Source of the DNA: JBEBXQ01 sp040391535
Lineage (GTDB): Bacteria > Bacteroidota > Bacteroidia > Cytophagales > Spirosomataceae
Direction: 5' to 3'
DNA: 7,506 bases
Assembly (NCBI GenBank): GCA_040391535.1
Contig: JBEBXQ010000177.1
Span: forward strand, 1 to 7,506
Of this stretch, positions 1 to 6,585 are shown piece after piece (the stretch's first letter is position 1; every line of letters begins with the position of its first letter). The position numbers and the translations under genes are program-made. Under the pieces are notes generated by a model, which saw only the letters and a program-made list of their open reading frames with translations, did not search any database and had not been told where the DNA came from.

Positions 1-228
1 ATCATTACGACTTTCCCCAAATTAACAGATGCAAAGATCCCGACTGAAAAAAGCAATCCTGTTTCCGATGTATTTTTATTACCTGTTCAGGGTCAATCAT
101 TAAAACAGCTTTGCCGCTTAATATCTGAAAACCCGATTATTTCGTTGTTGCTTCAAAATATAAACTACAAGTACAATGAATTTTCTGGTTATATACAAAT
201 TCTATTACGGATCACACTTCCAGGATAG
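1..228 (+). CDS. 3' end of an unrecognised protein, cut by the window edge
   Basis: Reading frame 1 is open from the first base to a TAG at 226-228, giving 75 codons with no start inside the window that must be used. The translation has an ordinary mix of residues, with segments such as VSDVFLLPVQGQ and a later stretch rich in Asn, Ile and Tyr. I do not recognise the family. Its last 53 bases overlap the next ORF, which is one frame ahead. Either this is the tail of a separate upstream gene, or it and the next ORF are two parts of one gene split by a frameshift, for example at the TTTT run at 181-184. The uninterrupted frame from the edge is what the sequence shows; that it is coding is inference from its composition. 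Confidence 0.45.
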   Translation: MITTFPKLTDAKIPTEKSNPVSDVFLLPVQGQSLKQLCRLISENPIISLLLQNINYKYNEFSGYIQILLRITLPG

Positions 229-508
229 TGAATTCAAACCAAGTCTGCTTACCCGTTTTGATATCAGTAATCCGGACGATCTCAGAGCACTGGAAAAAGC
301 AATGAGCGCCTCAACGGGCAAAAGTAAAACCATTCAACCCAATCATCACTTTTTCCGGAAAGACAAAAACGTTACCATCGAATATCAAAAGGATGGAAAA
401 AATTTGAAGAGGACTTTCAAAATTTCAGATGTATGGGTAGAAAACCGCTTTGACCTGAACGATAATCAGTTATTGGCAGAACTCATTACCCATGTTTTTC
501 TGGGATAA
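176..508 (+). CDS. hypothetical protein, 110 aa
   Basis: I do not recognise this protein. It has no signal peptide, transmembrane segment or known catalytic motif. The sequence is mixed polar and charged, with a Lys-rich centre (residues about 45-80, including HHFFRKDKN) and predicted alternating strands, so a small soluble alpha/beta domain is plausible. ATG 176 is the only start near the 5' end, because an in-frame TAA lies at 161-163; the next Met is at codon 43. No Shine-Dalgarno sequence is visible, which is normal for Bacteroidota. It overlaps the frame entering from the left edge by 53 bases, more than the few bases usual for coupled genes. It may therefore be the 3' part of a frameshifted longer gene rather than a complete one. 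It ends 230 bases before the helicase gene. Confidence 0.5.
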   Translation: MNFLVIYKFYYGSHFQDSEFKPSLLTRFDISNPDDLRALEKAMSASTGKSKTIQPNHHFFRKDKNVTIEYQKDGKNLKRTFKISDVWVENRFDLNDNQLLAELITHVFLG

Positions 509-619
509 ACGTACACCCTTCTCTTCTCAAAGACACTGCTCTTACACAACATCTGCCATACACGATCCGCTTACTCCGCTTATACACCTGCATACAATCC
601 AGAATTGATCATTCACTAA

Positions 620-649
620 TTGCCAGCTGGTGAAGATTGAATATCTTTG
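620..649 (+). promoter_or_regulatory. Bacteroidota-type promoter for the helicase gene
   Basis: A TTG at 620-622 (-33 element) and TATCTTTG at 642-649 (-7 element) are 19 bases apart. This matches the known Bacteroidota sigma-ABfr pattern TTG-N17-23-TAnnTTTG. It would start transcription around 655 and leave a leader of roughly 80 bases before ATG 739. The spacer contains the perfect 8-base palindrome CCAGCTGG (623-630), directly after the -33 element, which could be an operator half or chance. Confidence 0.6.
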
Positions 650-669
650 CACAACCCCGGTTGTTCAGC

Positions 670-693
670 GCATCTGATCAATCAGGCTGATGC
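670..693 (+). other. weak hairpin in the helicase 5' leader
   Basis: GCAT at 670-673 can pair with ATGC at 690-693, and inside it CTGA (674-677) can pair with TCAG (682-685) around a TCAA loop, leaving GCTG as a bulge. It lies between the promoter and the helicase start. The stems are short, no riboswitch or attenuator family is recognised, and no T-tract follows, so its role is uncertain. Confidence 0.2.
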
Positions 694-738
694 TTACACC
701 TTTAATAAAAAAGCTATACACCTGCTATTGCTATCACG

Positions 739-2817
739 ATGAATTCCACAAATCCCCAACTTCAGCTCGCTGCCGAATTTATACACTTTACCAATAAAAA
801 TATTTTCCTTACCGGTAAAGCAGGCACCGGAAAGACTACCTTTCTGCATCAATTGAAAAAATCAACCCATAAACGGATGGTGATTGTTGCGCCTACAGGT
901 GTTGCAGCTATCAATGCCGGAGGGTCAACTATCCATTCTTTTTTCCAGATCCCGTTCGGTCCGTTTATACCTGACAATCCGCAGAACCAGCAGAAACGTT
1001 ATCAGTTCAGCAAAGAGAAAGTCCGCCTGATAAAGAGTATTGACGTACTGGTAATCGATGAAATCAGTATGGTACGGGCAGATACCCTTGACAGTATTGA
1101 TGTAGTTCTGCGGCAATACAAAGACCGGAATCAACCTTTTGGTGGTGTACAGCTGCTGATGATCGGTGACTTATTTCAGCTTTCGCCTGTCATAAAAGAT
1201 GAAGAATGGAGCCTTCTGCGACCTTATTATCATACCGTATTCTTTTTCAGCAGCCAGGCGTTGCAACAAACGCAGCCGGTTACGATTGAACTTACCCATA
1301 TATACCGGCAGTCTGACCGATTGTTTATTGATCTCCTGAACAAAATCAGGGAAAACAATGTAGATCCGGATTCACTGAAAAAACTCAATGAACGCTATAT
1401 ACCGGACTTCAATCCTGAACATCAGGAAGGCTATATCACCCTCACCACGCATAACTCAAGCGCGCAAGCCATTAATACCGACCATCTGGAAAATCTTAAA
1501 GGGAATACCCGCACCTTTGAAGCGGAGACCTCCGGCGATTTTCCGGTTGCGTCTTACCCTACCGAATCTCAGCTCACATTAAAAAAAGGAGCCCAGGTAA
1601 TGTTCATTAAGAATGATATTTCCCGCGAAAAACTATTCTATAACGGAAAAATAGGAACAGTCACGCAAATCAGTGATGAATCTATTTCGGTTCGTTGTGA
1701 AGGTGATTATACCGATATTGAAGTAACCAAAGCAGCATGGCACCATGTTAAATATGTGCTGAATCCGGAAACGAAAGAAATTGAAGAGCAGATTATCGGC
1801 CAGTTTGAACAGTATCCTCTTAAGCTGGCATGGGCTATCACCATTCATAAAAGCCAGGGCTTAACTTTTGAAAAAGTCATCATCGATGCCAGTGCTTCAT
1901 TTGCACACGGACAGGTGTATGTGGCGCTGAGCCGTTGTAAAAGTCTGGAAGGATTGGTGCTGAGTTCACAAATCAGGTCTGACAGTGTCAAAACTGATTT
2001 TACTGTATCGAATTATACCAAAGAAGCCAGTCAGCAGCAACCTGGGCAGGACCATTTGCGCAAAGCAAAAACAGACTACCAGAAAGCACTTTTACTGGAA
2101 CTGTTTACTTTCGGGGATATTCAGCGGAGTTATGCTTATCTGCTCAGAATAGCAGAAGAAAACGGGACGGTTATACTGGCTGATACGCTTGATATCGTCA
2201 GGCAGATCAAACCCCGGCTCGACAAGGAAATCCTGGCTGTAGCAAACCGGTTTTGTAATGAACTGCACCGCTATCTGAGCGATGATCAGTATCCTGAGGA
2301 TAATGAAATGATTCAAGAAAGGATTCAAAAAGCCGTCGCCTATTTTCTCCCCGAAATAGACGATGTATTAGAAAACAATATACAGAAAATCAACATTGAT
2401 ACTGATAATGCGGCTTTGCAAAAATCATTGCGCCAGGCAAAGGATGCATTCTCCAAAGCTGTTTTCATTAAAACCCATTGTCTGACTGCTTCACAGAACG
2501 GCTTTCAGACAGACACCTATCTGCGTACCCGAAACAATGCCGATATAGACTTTAAATCATACACAGAACAAGCCGAAACAGATGCTAAAAATGATAAGTC
2601 CGATCTGTATGAGGCTTTGAAGGCATGGCGCAATAATGTAGCAGCAGACAATAATGTACTTGATTACATGGTCATGCCCATGAAAGTCATCACAGAGCTG
2701 GTCAAAGCTAAACCTTCAAATCTGGCAGAATTAACCAAAATTAAAGGCATCGGAAAAACCAAGGCAAAAAAGTATGGATTAGAAATTCTGGAAATACTTG
2801 TCAGATATGCTGATTAG
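739..2817 (+). CDS. PIF1/RecD-like ATP-dependent DNA helicase with C-terminal HRDC domain
   Basis: This 692-residue protein is a superfamily 1B helicase of the PIF1/RecD2 group (COG0507), expected to unwind DNA 5'-to-3' in the cytoplasm using ATP. Visible motifs in order are Walker A GKAGTGKT (26-33), motif Ia APTGVAA (51-57), Walker B VIDEIS (105-110), motif III GDLFQLSP (143-150), the UvrD_C_2-like segment AWAITIHKSQGLTFEKV (364-380) and motif VI YVALSRC (394-400). All key residues are present, so it should be active. Residues about 622-690 form an HRDC-like helical domain with the signature LTKIKGIGKTKAKKYG (665-680), known from RecQ and RNase D as a nucleic-acid-binding module. Residues about 430-620 are charged and probably helical, and I cannot assign them. 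PIF1 relatives resolve G-quadruplexes and replication barriers, but the specific role here is inferred. The gene has its own promoter and appears monocistronic or weakly linked to the next gene (49-base gap). Confidence 0.93.
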   Translation: MNSTNPQLQLAAEFIHFTNKNIFLTGKAGTGKTTFLHQLKKSTHKRMVIVAPTGVAAINAGGSTIHSFFQIPFGPFIPDNPQNQQKRYQFSKEKVRLIKSIDVLVIDEISMVRADTLDSIDVVLRQYKDRNQPFGGVQLLMIGDLFQLSPVIKDEEWSLLRPYYHTVFFFSSQALQQTQPVTIELTHIYRQSDRLFIDLLNKIRENNVDPDSLKKLNERYIPDFNPEHQEGYITLTTHNSSAQAINTDHLENLKGNTRTFEAETSGDFPVASYPTESQLTLKKGAQVMFIKNDISREKLFYNGKIGTVTQISDESISVRCEGDYTDIEVTKAAWHHVKYVLNPETKEIEEQIIGQFEQYPLKLAWAITIHKSQGLTFEKVIIDASASFAHGQVYVALSRCKSLEGLVLSSQIRSDSVKTDFTVSNYTKEASQQQPGQDHLRKAKTDYQKALLLELFTFGDIQRSYAYLLRIAEENGTVILADTLDIVRQIKPRLDKEILAVANRFCNELHRYLSDDQYPEDNEMIQERIQKAVAYFLPEIDDVLENNIQKINIDTDNAALQKSLRQAKDAFSKAVFIKTHCLTASQNGFQTDTYLRTRNNADIDFKSYTEQAETDAKNDKSDLYEALKAWRNNVAADNNVLDYMVMPMKVITELVKAKPSNLAELTKIKGIGKTKAKKYGLEILEILVRYAD

Positions 2818-2822
2818 ATGAG

Positions 2823-2846
2823 ATCCTTATGAAGTCTTTTAAGGAT
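2823..2846 (+). terminator. possible weak stem-loop after the helicase gene
   Basis: ATCCTTA (2823-2829) pairs perfectly with TAAGGAT (2840-2846) around a 10-base loop, five bases after the helicase stop. The stem is AT-rich and is followed by TATACTATTCC rather than a T-tract, so it is a poor intrinsic terminator. It may be a partial terminator or an mRNA 3' stabilising hairpin. Confidence 0.25.
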
Positions 2847-2866
2847 TATACTATTCCTTCCAAAGC

Positions 2867-3889
2867 ATGAAATTATTTTTATTGTTCATACTGTATTTTA
2901 CTTTCTCAGCCCTGCACATCGCCCGTGGGCAGACTTCAAACCTTTCCTGGAAGCTTGAAACCGAACATGCAGCCTGGCAGGCGCGGGACTCGCAGGGGGA
3001 AGTCGTCTATAAAAACAAGCTTTGGATACTGGGCGGATGGTTTAATTCCTTCGAAGCGCCGCCACGTGATGTATGGCAATCGGCAAACGGGAAAGACTGG
3101 AAAATGTTGACCGGCAATGCCCCGTGGAAACATAGCGATCTGCCATTTACTACCGTTTTCAAAAACAGAATGTGGCTGATGGGTGGCTGGTTCAACGGTC
3201 GCCTGCCGGGATATTCGGCCAGTAGCGAAGTGTGGCATTCCGGCAACGGAAAAAAATGGAAGCTGGCCACAGCTACACCGGGATGGACGCCCAGAGCCGC
3301 CGCAGCTACTGTGGTATTCAAAGATAAAATGCTGGTGCTGGGTGGAACGGAAAACTATTATTTTGGCGACAGCACCAGCCTGAAGAACGATGTATGGGCG
3401 ACATCAGATGGTAAAAAATGGGACCAGCTTACTGAAAAGGCTCCATGGTCTCCGCGGGCCTATCACCAGGCGGTAGTGCTCAAAGACAGGATATATGTAA
3501 TGGGTGGCGGTAATTATGTACCTGACTACCACGCTACTCATGATGTCTGGAGTTCTGCTGACGGCGTGCATTGGGAGCTCGAAACAGCCCACGCGCCCTG
3601 GCACGAACGCTTATGGTTTTCTTCTGTAGTCTACCGGGACAGGATCTGGGTTATCGGCGGATGGTCAAATAACCCTTATAAAAACTGGTCTGATGTATGG
3701 TACTCCGAAAACGGTAAGGACTGGCACCAGCTACAGACCGGTCCGGCATGGAAAGAGCGGCATGAACTTTCAGCGTTTGTCTTTCAGGACAAGCTGTGGG
3801 TCGCAGGTGGTATGGTGCCTCCTCTGGTCAATGATGTGTGGTCGCTGTTCATTCCGGCAGATTTCTTTAAAGATTCTCCCGGTCCCTGA
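2867..3889 (+). CDS. secreted six-bladed Kelch-type beta-propeller protein
   Basis: The 340-residue protein starts with a Sec signal peptide (Lys2, hydrophobic core about 3-16, likely cleavage near ARGQ at 19-22) with no lipobox cysteine, so it should be periplasmic or secreted. The rest is six Kelch-like repeats of 50-54 residues. The Gly-Gly pairs are at 56, 106, 159, 213, 264 and 314; each is followed by a VW (Trp70, 123, 177, 228, 278, 325), and five then by an NG/DG-x-x-W turn (Trp78, 131, 185, 236, 286). The final repeat lacks this last strand, and the N-terminal SWKLET strand (Trp28) supplies it, a classic velcro closure. Trp is very frequent, 27 of 340. Such propellers bind ligands or act as enzymes (galactose oxidase, the sialate epimerase NanM), but no catalytic set is recognisable here. 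The transporter gene follows 71 bases later. Confidence 0.88.
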   Translation: MKLFLLFILYFTFSALHIARGQTSNLSWKLETEHAAWQARDSQGEVVYKNKLWILGGWFNSFEAPPRDVWQSANGKDWKMLTGNAPWKHSDLPFTTVFKNRMWLMGGWFNGRLPGYSASSEVWHSGNGKKWKLATATPGWTPRAAAATVVFKDKMLVLGGTENYYFGDSTSLKNDVWATSDGKKWDQLTEKAPWSPRAYHQAVVLKDRIYVMGGGNYVPDYHATHDVWSSADGVHWELETAHAPWHERLWFSSVVYRDRIWVIGGWSNNPYKNWSDVWYSENGKDWHQLQTGPAWKERHELSAFVFQDKLWVAGGMVPPLVNDVWSLFIPADFFKDSPGP

Positions 3890-3960
3890 AAATATTTCTG
3901 ACTCCGTTTTCAAAAAACACTTACTTTCAGCCTCAGAAAACTCTATCACTGAACCCATTC

Positions 3961-5199
3961 ATGAAAAAACGCCACCAGGTGCTTCTTGCGCTTTCCCTTT
4001 TATCTGTCATTACCTTTCTTGACCGTATTGCCATTAGCGTAGCCAGCCCTAAAATTATGACCGACCTGGGCCTGAGCAAAGAGCAACTGGGCTGGATATT
4101 GGGTATTTTTGCGCTTTCCTACGGTGCTTTTGAGATTCCGGCAGGACTGATGGGTGATCGCCTGGGTGCTAAAAAAGTACTGATAAGGGTTGTTACATGG
4201 TGGTCTGTTTTCACAATCCTGACCGGCTTTGCCAATGGTTTTACCATGTTGCTGCTTACCCGCTTCTTTTTTGGAATGGGTGAAGCCGGTGCTTATCCCA
4301 ATTCGTCCATTGTACTTTCCAAATGGTTTCCGGCCATCGAGAGGGCACGCGGACAAGCCTGGATCTGGTCGGCCAGCAGGCTGGGTGGTGCCTTAACACC
4401 TTTACTGGTTATCCCCATACAAACCCACTTCGGCTGGCGAGCGAGTTTCTTGTTTCTGGGAGCCTTAGGCATCATCTGGGCCATTTTCTGGAAATACTGG
4501 TTCCGGGAGGAGCCTTCCGGAATGAAAGGAATAAAGCAGGAAGAACTCAGCGAAATAGTCACCCAGCGGAACCTTCCGGAAGGTGCACATCATTTCTCCT
4601 GGCGGATTTTCAAAAACACCAATCTGCTCTTGTTAATGGCCATGTATTTCTGCTATGCTTCCGGCGCGTTTTTCTTTCAGGGATGGTTACCCACCTATCT
4701 GCAGCTGGGCCGCGGGCTCAGCGAGCAGGAGATGTCTTTCATTACTTCCATTTCATTCATCCTGGGTGCAGCCGGGTGCTTATCGGGTGGCTATGTCTGT
4801 GATTTTCTTTCAAAACGGTTCGGAACACGCTGGGGAAGAGCAGCCGTTGCCTTGTCGGGACTCGGCCTTTCAGGGCTGTTTATGTTAATTTCGGTTTTTA
4901 CGGCAGATAATACGATAGCGACCGTTCTGTTGTCAGCCGGTCTGGGACTGATGGATTTCACGATTCCGGCCTCCTGGTCTACCGCTATGGATATTGGTGG
5001 CAAACATGCCGGAGCCGTAACCGGTGCCATGAACACAGCCGGTTTACTCGGAAGCACACTCAACACGGTGGCCTTCGGGTATCTGGTGACCGCCTTTGGC
5101 AATAATTATCACGCACCGGTTATCCTGCTTTCCGGATTGCTCATTTTCGGTGCATTATTGTGGCTGAAAATCGACGCACAAAAACGGATTTCCTATTAA
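3961..5199 (+). CDS. MFS transporter, anion:cation symporter (ACS) family
   Basis: This 412-residue inner-membrane protein has about 12 hydrophobic helices in two halves, with a polar central loop at about 180-215. It is most like the ACS family (TC 2.A.1.14), whose members import hexuronates, glucarate/galactarate, tartrate, sialate or other organic anions with H+ or Na+. Signatures are Asp21-Arg22 in helix 1, FALSYGAFEIPAG (50-62), the MFS loop motif GDRLGAKK (65-72), RFFFGMGEAGAYPN (101-114), the LSKWFP-ERARGQ segment (119-132) and SRLGGALTPL (139-148). The C-terminal half has MNTAGLLGS (357-365). The length is normal and no key residue is obviously missing. The exact substrate cannot be told from sequence alone. 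It lies 71 bases behind the Kelch gene with no clear promoter or terminator between, so co-transcription is likely. The propeller may bind or modify the imported compound. Confidence 0.9.
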   Translation: MKKRHQVLLALSLLSVITFLDRIAISVASPKIMTDLGLSKEQLGWILGIFALSYGAFEIPAGLMGDRLGAKKVLIRVVTWWSVFTILTGFANGFTMLLLTRFFFGMGEAGAYPNSSIVLSKWFPAIERARGQAWIWSASRLGGALTPLLVIPIQTHFGWRASFLFLGALGIIWAIFWKYWFREEPSGMKGIKQEELSEIVTQRNLPEGAHHFSWRIFKNTNLLLLMAMYFCYASGAFFFQGWLPTYLQLGRGLSEQEMSFITSISFILGAAGCLSGGYVCDFLSKRFGTRWGRAAVALSGLGLSGLFMLISVFTADNTIATVLLSAGLGLMDFTIPASWSTAMDIGGKHAGAVTGAMNTAGLLGSTLNTVAFGYLVTAFGNNYHAPVILLSGLLIFGALLWLKIDAQKRISY

Positions 5200-5207
5200 A
5201 CCGATTT

Positions 5208-5217
5208 CACTTCGGTG
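5208..5217 (+). other. short UUCG tetraloop hairpin just after the MFS stop
   Basis: CAC-TTCG-GTG forms a three-base-pair stem closed by a C-G pair on a UUCG loop, a known very stable tetraloop. It begins nine bases after the transporter stop codon. An alternative pairing ACCGA (5200-5204) with TCGGT (5212-5216) is also possible. No T-tract follows, so I do not call it a terminator. Confidence 0.2.
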
Positions 5218-5349
5218 GCAGCAGAATACATCCGTTTATGTATCAAAACACACTCTTATTATTCCATTTGTAAAAGGTTATCCTGTATTTGTCCTGAATA
5301 CCCCTTTACATTGGCTCATCGTGCCGCCTTTCCCTCCGGCTCCATGCTA

Positions 5350-5357
5350 TACTTTTG
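5350..5357 (+). promoter_or_regulatory. Bacteroidota-type -7 element for the four-gene cluster
   Basis: TACTTTTG matches the Bacteroidota -7 consensus TAnnTTTG exactly and lies 32 bases before ATG 5390. A proper -33 TTG at 17-23 bases is not seen; the nearest TTG is at 5311-5313, too far away. If real, transcription starts about 5362-5366. That would rule out the upstream GTG at 5321 as the start of the next gene. The rest of the 190-base gap after the MFS gene shows nothing else I can support. Confidence 0.45.
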
Positions 5358-5389
5358 TATCATCACATTCGCAGAAAACAAAAGGTACT

Positions 5390-5842
5390 ATGGAACAGTT
5401 ACAGTTTAAAATTGAAATAGAAGCTGATGCAGCAACCGTTTTTGATAAAATGCTGAATAAGGAGACCTACGAACAGTGGACTGCCAGTTTTCATGAAGGC
5501 TCTACTTATGAAGGAACGTGGGAGAAAGGGACTAAAATTTACTTTATCGGACCCGATGAAAACGGTAAGAAGCAGGGGATGGTAAGCCGGATCAAGGAAA
5601 ACATTCCCAATCAGCTTATTACGATTGAACATCTGGGTTTTGTGGACGGAGATACGGAGATCACCAGCGGACCGGCAGTAGAACAATGGGCAGGAGCCAT
5701 AGAAGAATATGCTTTTACACAGCAGCACAATATTACTACGCTGGTCGTCAGGATAGACGTAGGTGAGGATCATAAATCCAGTTTCGAAGAGCTATGGCCG
5801 CTTGCTTTAAATACCCTTAAAGCGATCTGCGAAAAGCCCTGA
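5390..5842 (+). CDS. SRPBCC/AHSA1-like helix-grip protein, 150 aa
   Basis: A small soluble protein of the START/Bet v1 (SRPBCC) superfamily, closest in style to the AHSA1 (activator of Hsp90 ATPase homologue) group that binds hydrophobic ligands. The N-terminal strand QFKIEIEADAATVFDKM (5-21) leads into the first helices, then YEQWTASFHEGSTYEGTW (27-44) and KGTKIYFIG (46-54). The C-terminal helix is SSFEELWPLALNTLKAI (130-146), as usual for the fold. I chose ATG 5390 because the family starts with the first beta strand. The in-frame GTG at 5321 would add 23 residues without family character and lies upstream of the -7 box at 5350. AAAGG at 5381-5385 is a weak ribosome-binding candidate, four bases from the ATG. 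It is the first gene of a four-gene run. The ligand is unknown. Confidence 0.8.
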   Translation: MEQLQFKIEIEADAATVFDKMLNKETYEQWTASFHEGSTYEGTWEKGTKIYFIGPDENGKKQGMVSRIKENIPNQLITIEHLGFVDGDTEITSGPAVEQWAGAIEEYAFTQQHNITTLVVRIDVGEDHKSSFEELWPLALNTLKAICEKP

Positions 5843-5856
5843 GAAGATCTGTCCAG

Positions 5857-5870
5857 GCCGGGCAACCGGC
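5857..5870 (+). other. GC-rich hairpin with GNRA loop between SRPBCC and DUF4287 genes
   Basis: GCCGG (5857-5861) and CCGGC (5866-5870) form a perfect five-base-pair stem closed by GCAA, a GNRA tetraloop. It starts 14 bases after the SRPBCC stop. The following bases, ATTAACCAG, are not a T-tract, so it is probably an mRNA processing or stabilising hairpin, or chance, rather than a terminator. Confidence 0.3.
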
Positions 5871-5919
5871 ATTAACCAGAGCTTATCGTATTCATTGCTG
5901 ATTTATTAAAATACATGTT

Positions 5920-6138
5920 ATGTCATTTCAGGCTTATCTTACCAACATTCAGTCTAAAACAGGAAAATCGCCCGACGATTTTAAAAAGCTGGGCACCGCC
6001 AAAGGTTTTTTAATTGACGGAAAGATCAATCCGGCCATAAAGGCCGGTGAAATCATAGCCTGGCTTAAAGAAGACTTTGACCTGGGCCACGGGCACGCAA
6101 TGGCCATTGTGGCACTGTTCAAAGGAAAAGAACAGTAA
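5920..6138 (+). CDS. DUF4287 family protein, 72 aa
   Basis: A short, complete, all-helical soluble protein that I recognise as DUF4287 from two segments: YLTNIQSKTGKSPDDFKKL (6-24) and KAGEIIAWLKEDFDLGHGHA (41-60), followed by MAIVALFKGKEQ. In many bacteria this domain occurs alone, as here, or fused to DUF5655. Its biochemical role is not known to me. The second segment, with its Gly-His-Gly-His motif (57-60) after an acidic stretch, is the most family-specific part. ATG 5920 is preceded by no Shine-Dalgarno sequence; an ATG at 5915 is in another frame. The gene lies 77 bases after the SRPBCC gene and 32 bases before the VOC gene, so it is probably in the same transcript. Confidence 0.85.
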   Translation: MSFQAYLTNIQSKTGKSPDDFKKLGTAKGFLIDGKINPAIKAGEIIAWLKEDFDLGHGHAMAIVALFKGKEQ

Positions 6139-6170
6139 TTTTCTATCCTATAACCCATATCCAATTCACT

Positions 6171-6578
6171 ATGGCAACCCAGATATTTATTAACCTGCCT
6201 GTCGCTGACCTGACAAAATCAATGGAATTTTATTCGGCCATCGGCTTTGTCAATAATCCGCAGTTTACCGACGAGACCGCCGCCTGCATGGTTTTGAGTG
6301 ATGAAATTTTTGTAATGTTGCTCACCCGCAACCGGTTCAGGGATTTTACAGCAAAAGCGATCGCTGATACGAAAAACACGATCGCGGTCATTAACTGCCT
6401 GGGGCTGGAAAGCCCGGAAAAAATGAACGCAATAGCAGATCAGGCCCTTGCGGCAGGAGGCAGAGAGACCTCCGAACCGAAAGATTACGGATTTATGCAG
6501 CAACGCAGCTTCGAAGACCCGGACGGACACAACTGGGAAGTTTCTTATATGGACATGAGTAAAATGCCACAAGAATGA
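6171..6578 (+). CDS. VOC family protein, COG3607 (predicted lactoylglutathione lyase-like)
   Basis: This 135-residue single-domain protein has the vicinal oxygen chelate fold with its paired beta-alpha-beta-beta-beta modules. The N-terminal FINLPVADLTKSMEFYSAIGF (6-26), NPQFTDETAACMVLSDEIFVMLL (29-51, in two parts) and the C-terminal YGFMQQRSFEDPDGH (106-120) with NWEVSYMD (121-128) fit the COG3607 subgroup, annotated as predicted lactoylglutathione lyase. In true glyoxalase I the first metal ligand is His or Gln; here the equivalent position is Asn8, while Glu123 matches the last ligand. Glyoxalase activity is therefore unproven, and a binding protein or other enzyme is equally possible. No RBS is visible. 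It lies only seven bases before the PhnB-like gene, indicating co-translation in one operon. Confidence 0.85.
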   Translation: MATQIFINLPVADLTKSMEFYSAIGFVNNPQFTDETAACMVLSDEIFVMLLTRNRFRDFTAKAIADTKNTIAVINCLGLESPEKMNAIADQALAAGGRETSEPKDYGFMQQRSFEDPDGHNWEVSYMDMSKMPQE

Positions 6579-6585
6579 TCAACCT

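Noticed and set aside
3895..3941. Inverted repeat TTTCTGA/TCAGAAA between the Kelch and MFS genes
   Set aside because: The 31-base loop is long, the arms are AT-rich, and no T-tract follows, so it does not support a terminator or operator.
4000..4356. 118-codon - strand ORF opposite the MFS gene
   Set aside because: It lies antisense to conserved ACS motifs, with no recognisable product or promoter.
4323..4802. 159-codon + strand ORF inside the MFS gene
   Set aside because: It is out of frame within a well-supported transporter, its product has no family character, and it is explained by the composition of the membrane-protein gene.
5321..5389. 23-codon N-terminal extension of the SRPBCC protein from GTG 5321
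   Set aside because: It lies upstream of the likely -7 box, encodes Pro-rich sequence foreign to the family, and the fold begins at Met 5390.
5215..5409. 64-codon + strand ORF between the MFS and SRPBCC genes
   Set aside because: It has a weak start and a Cys/Tyr-rich product without family character, spans the -7 box and runs into the SRPBCC start in another frame.
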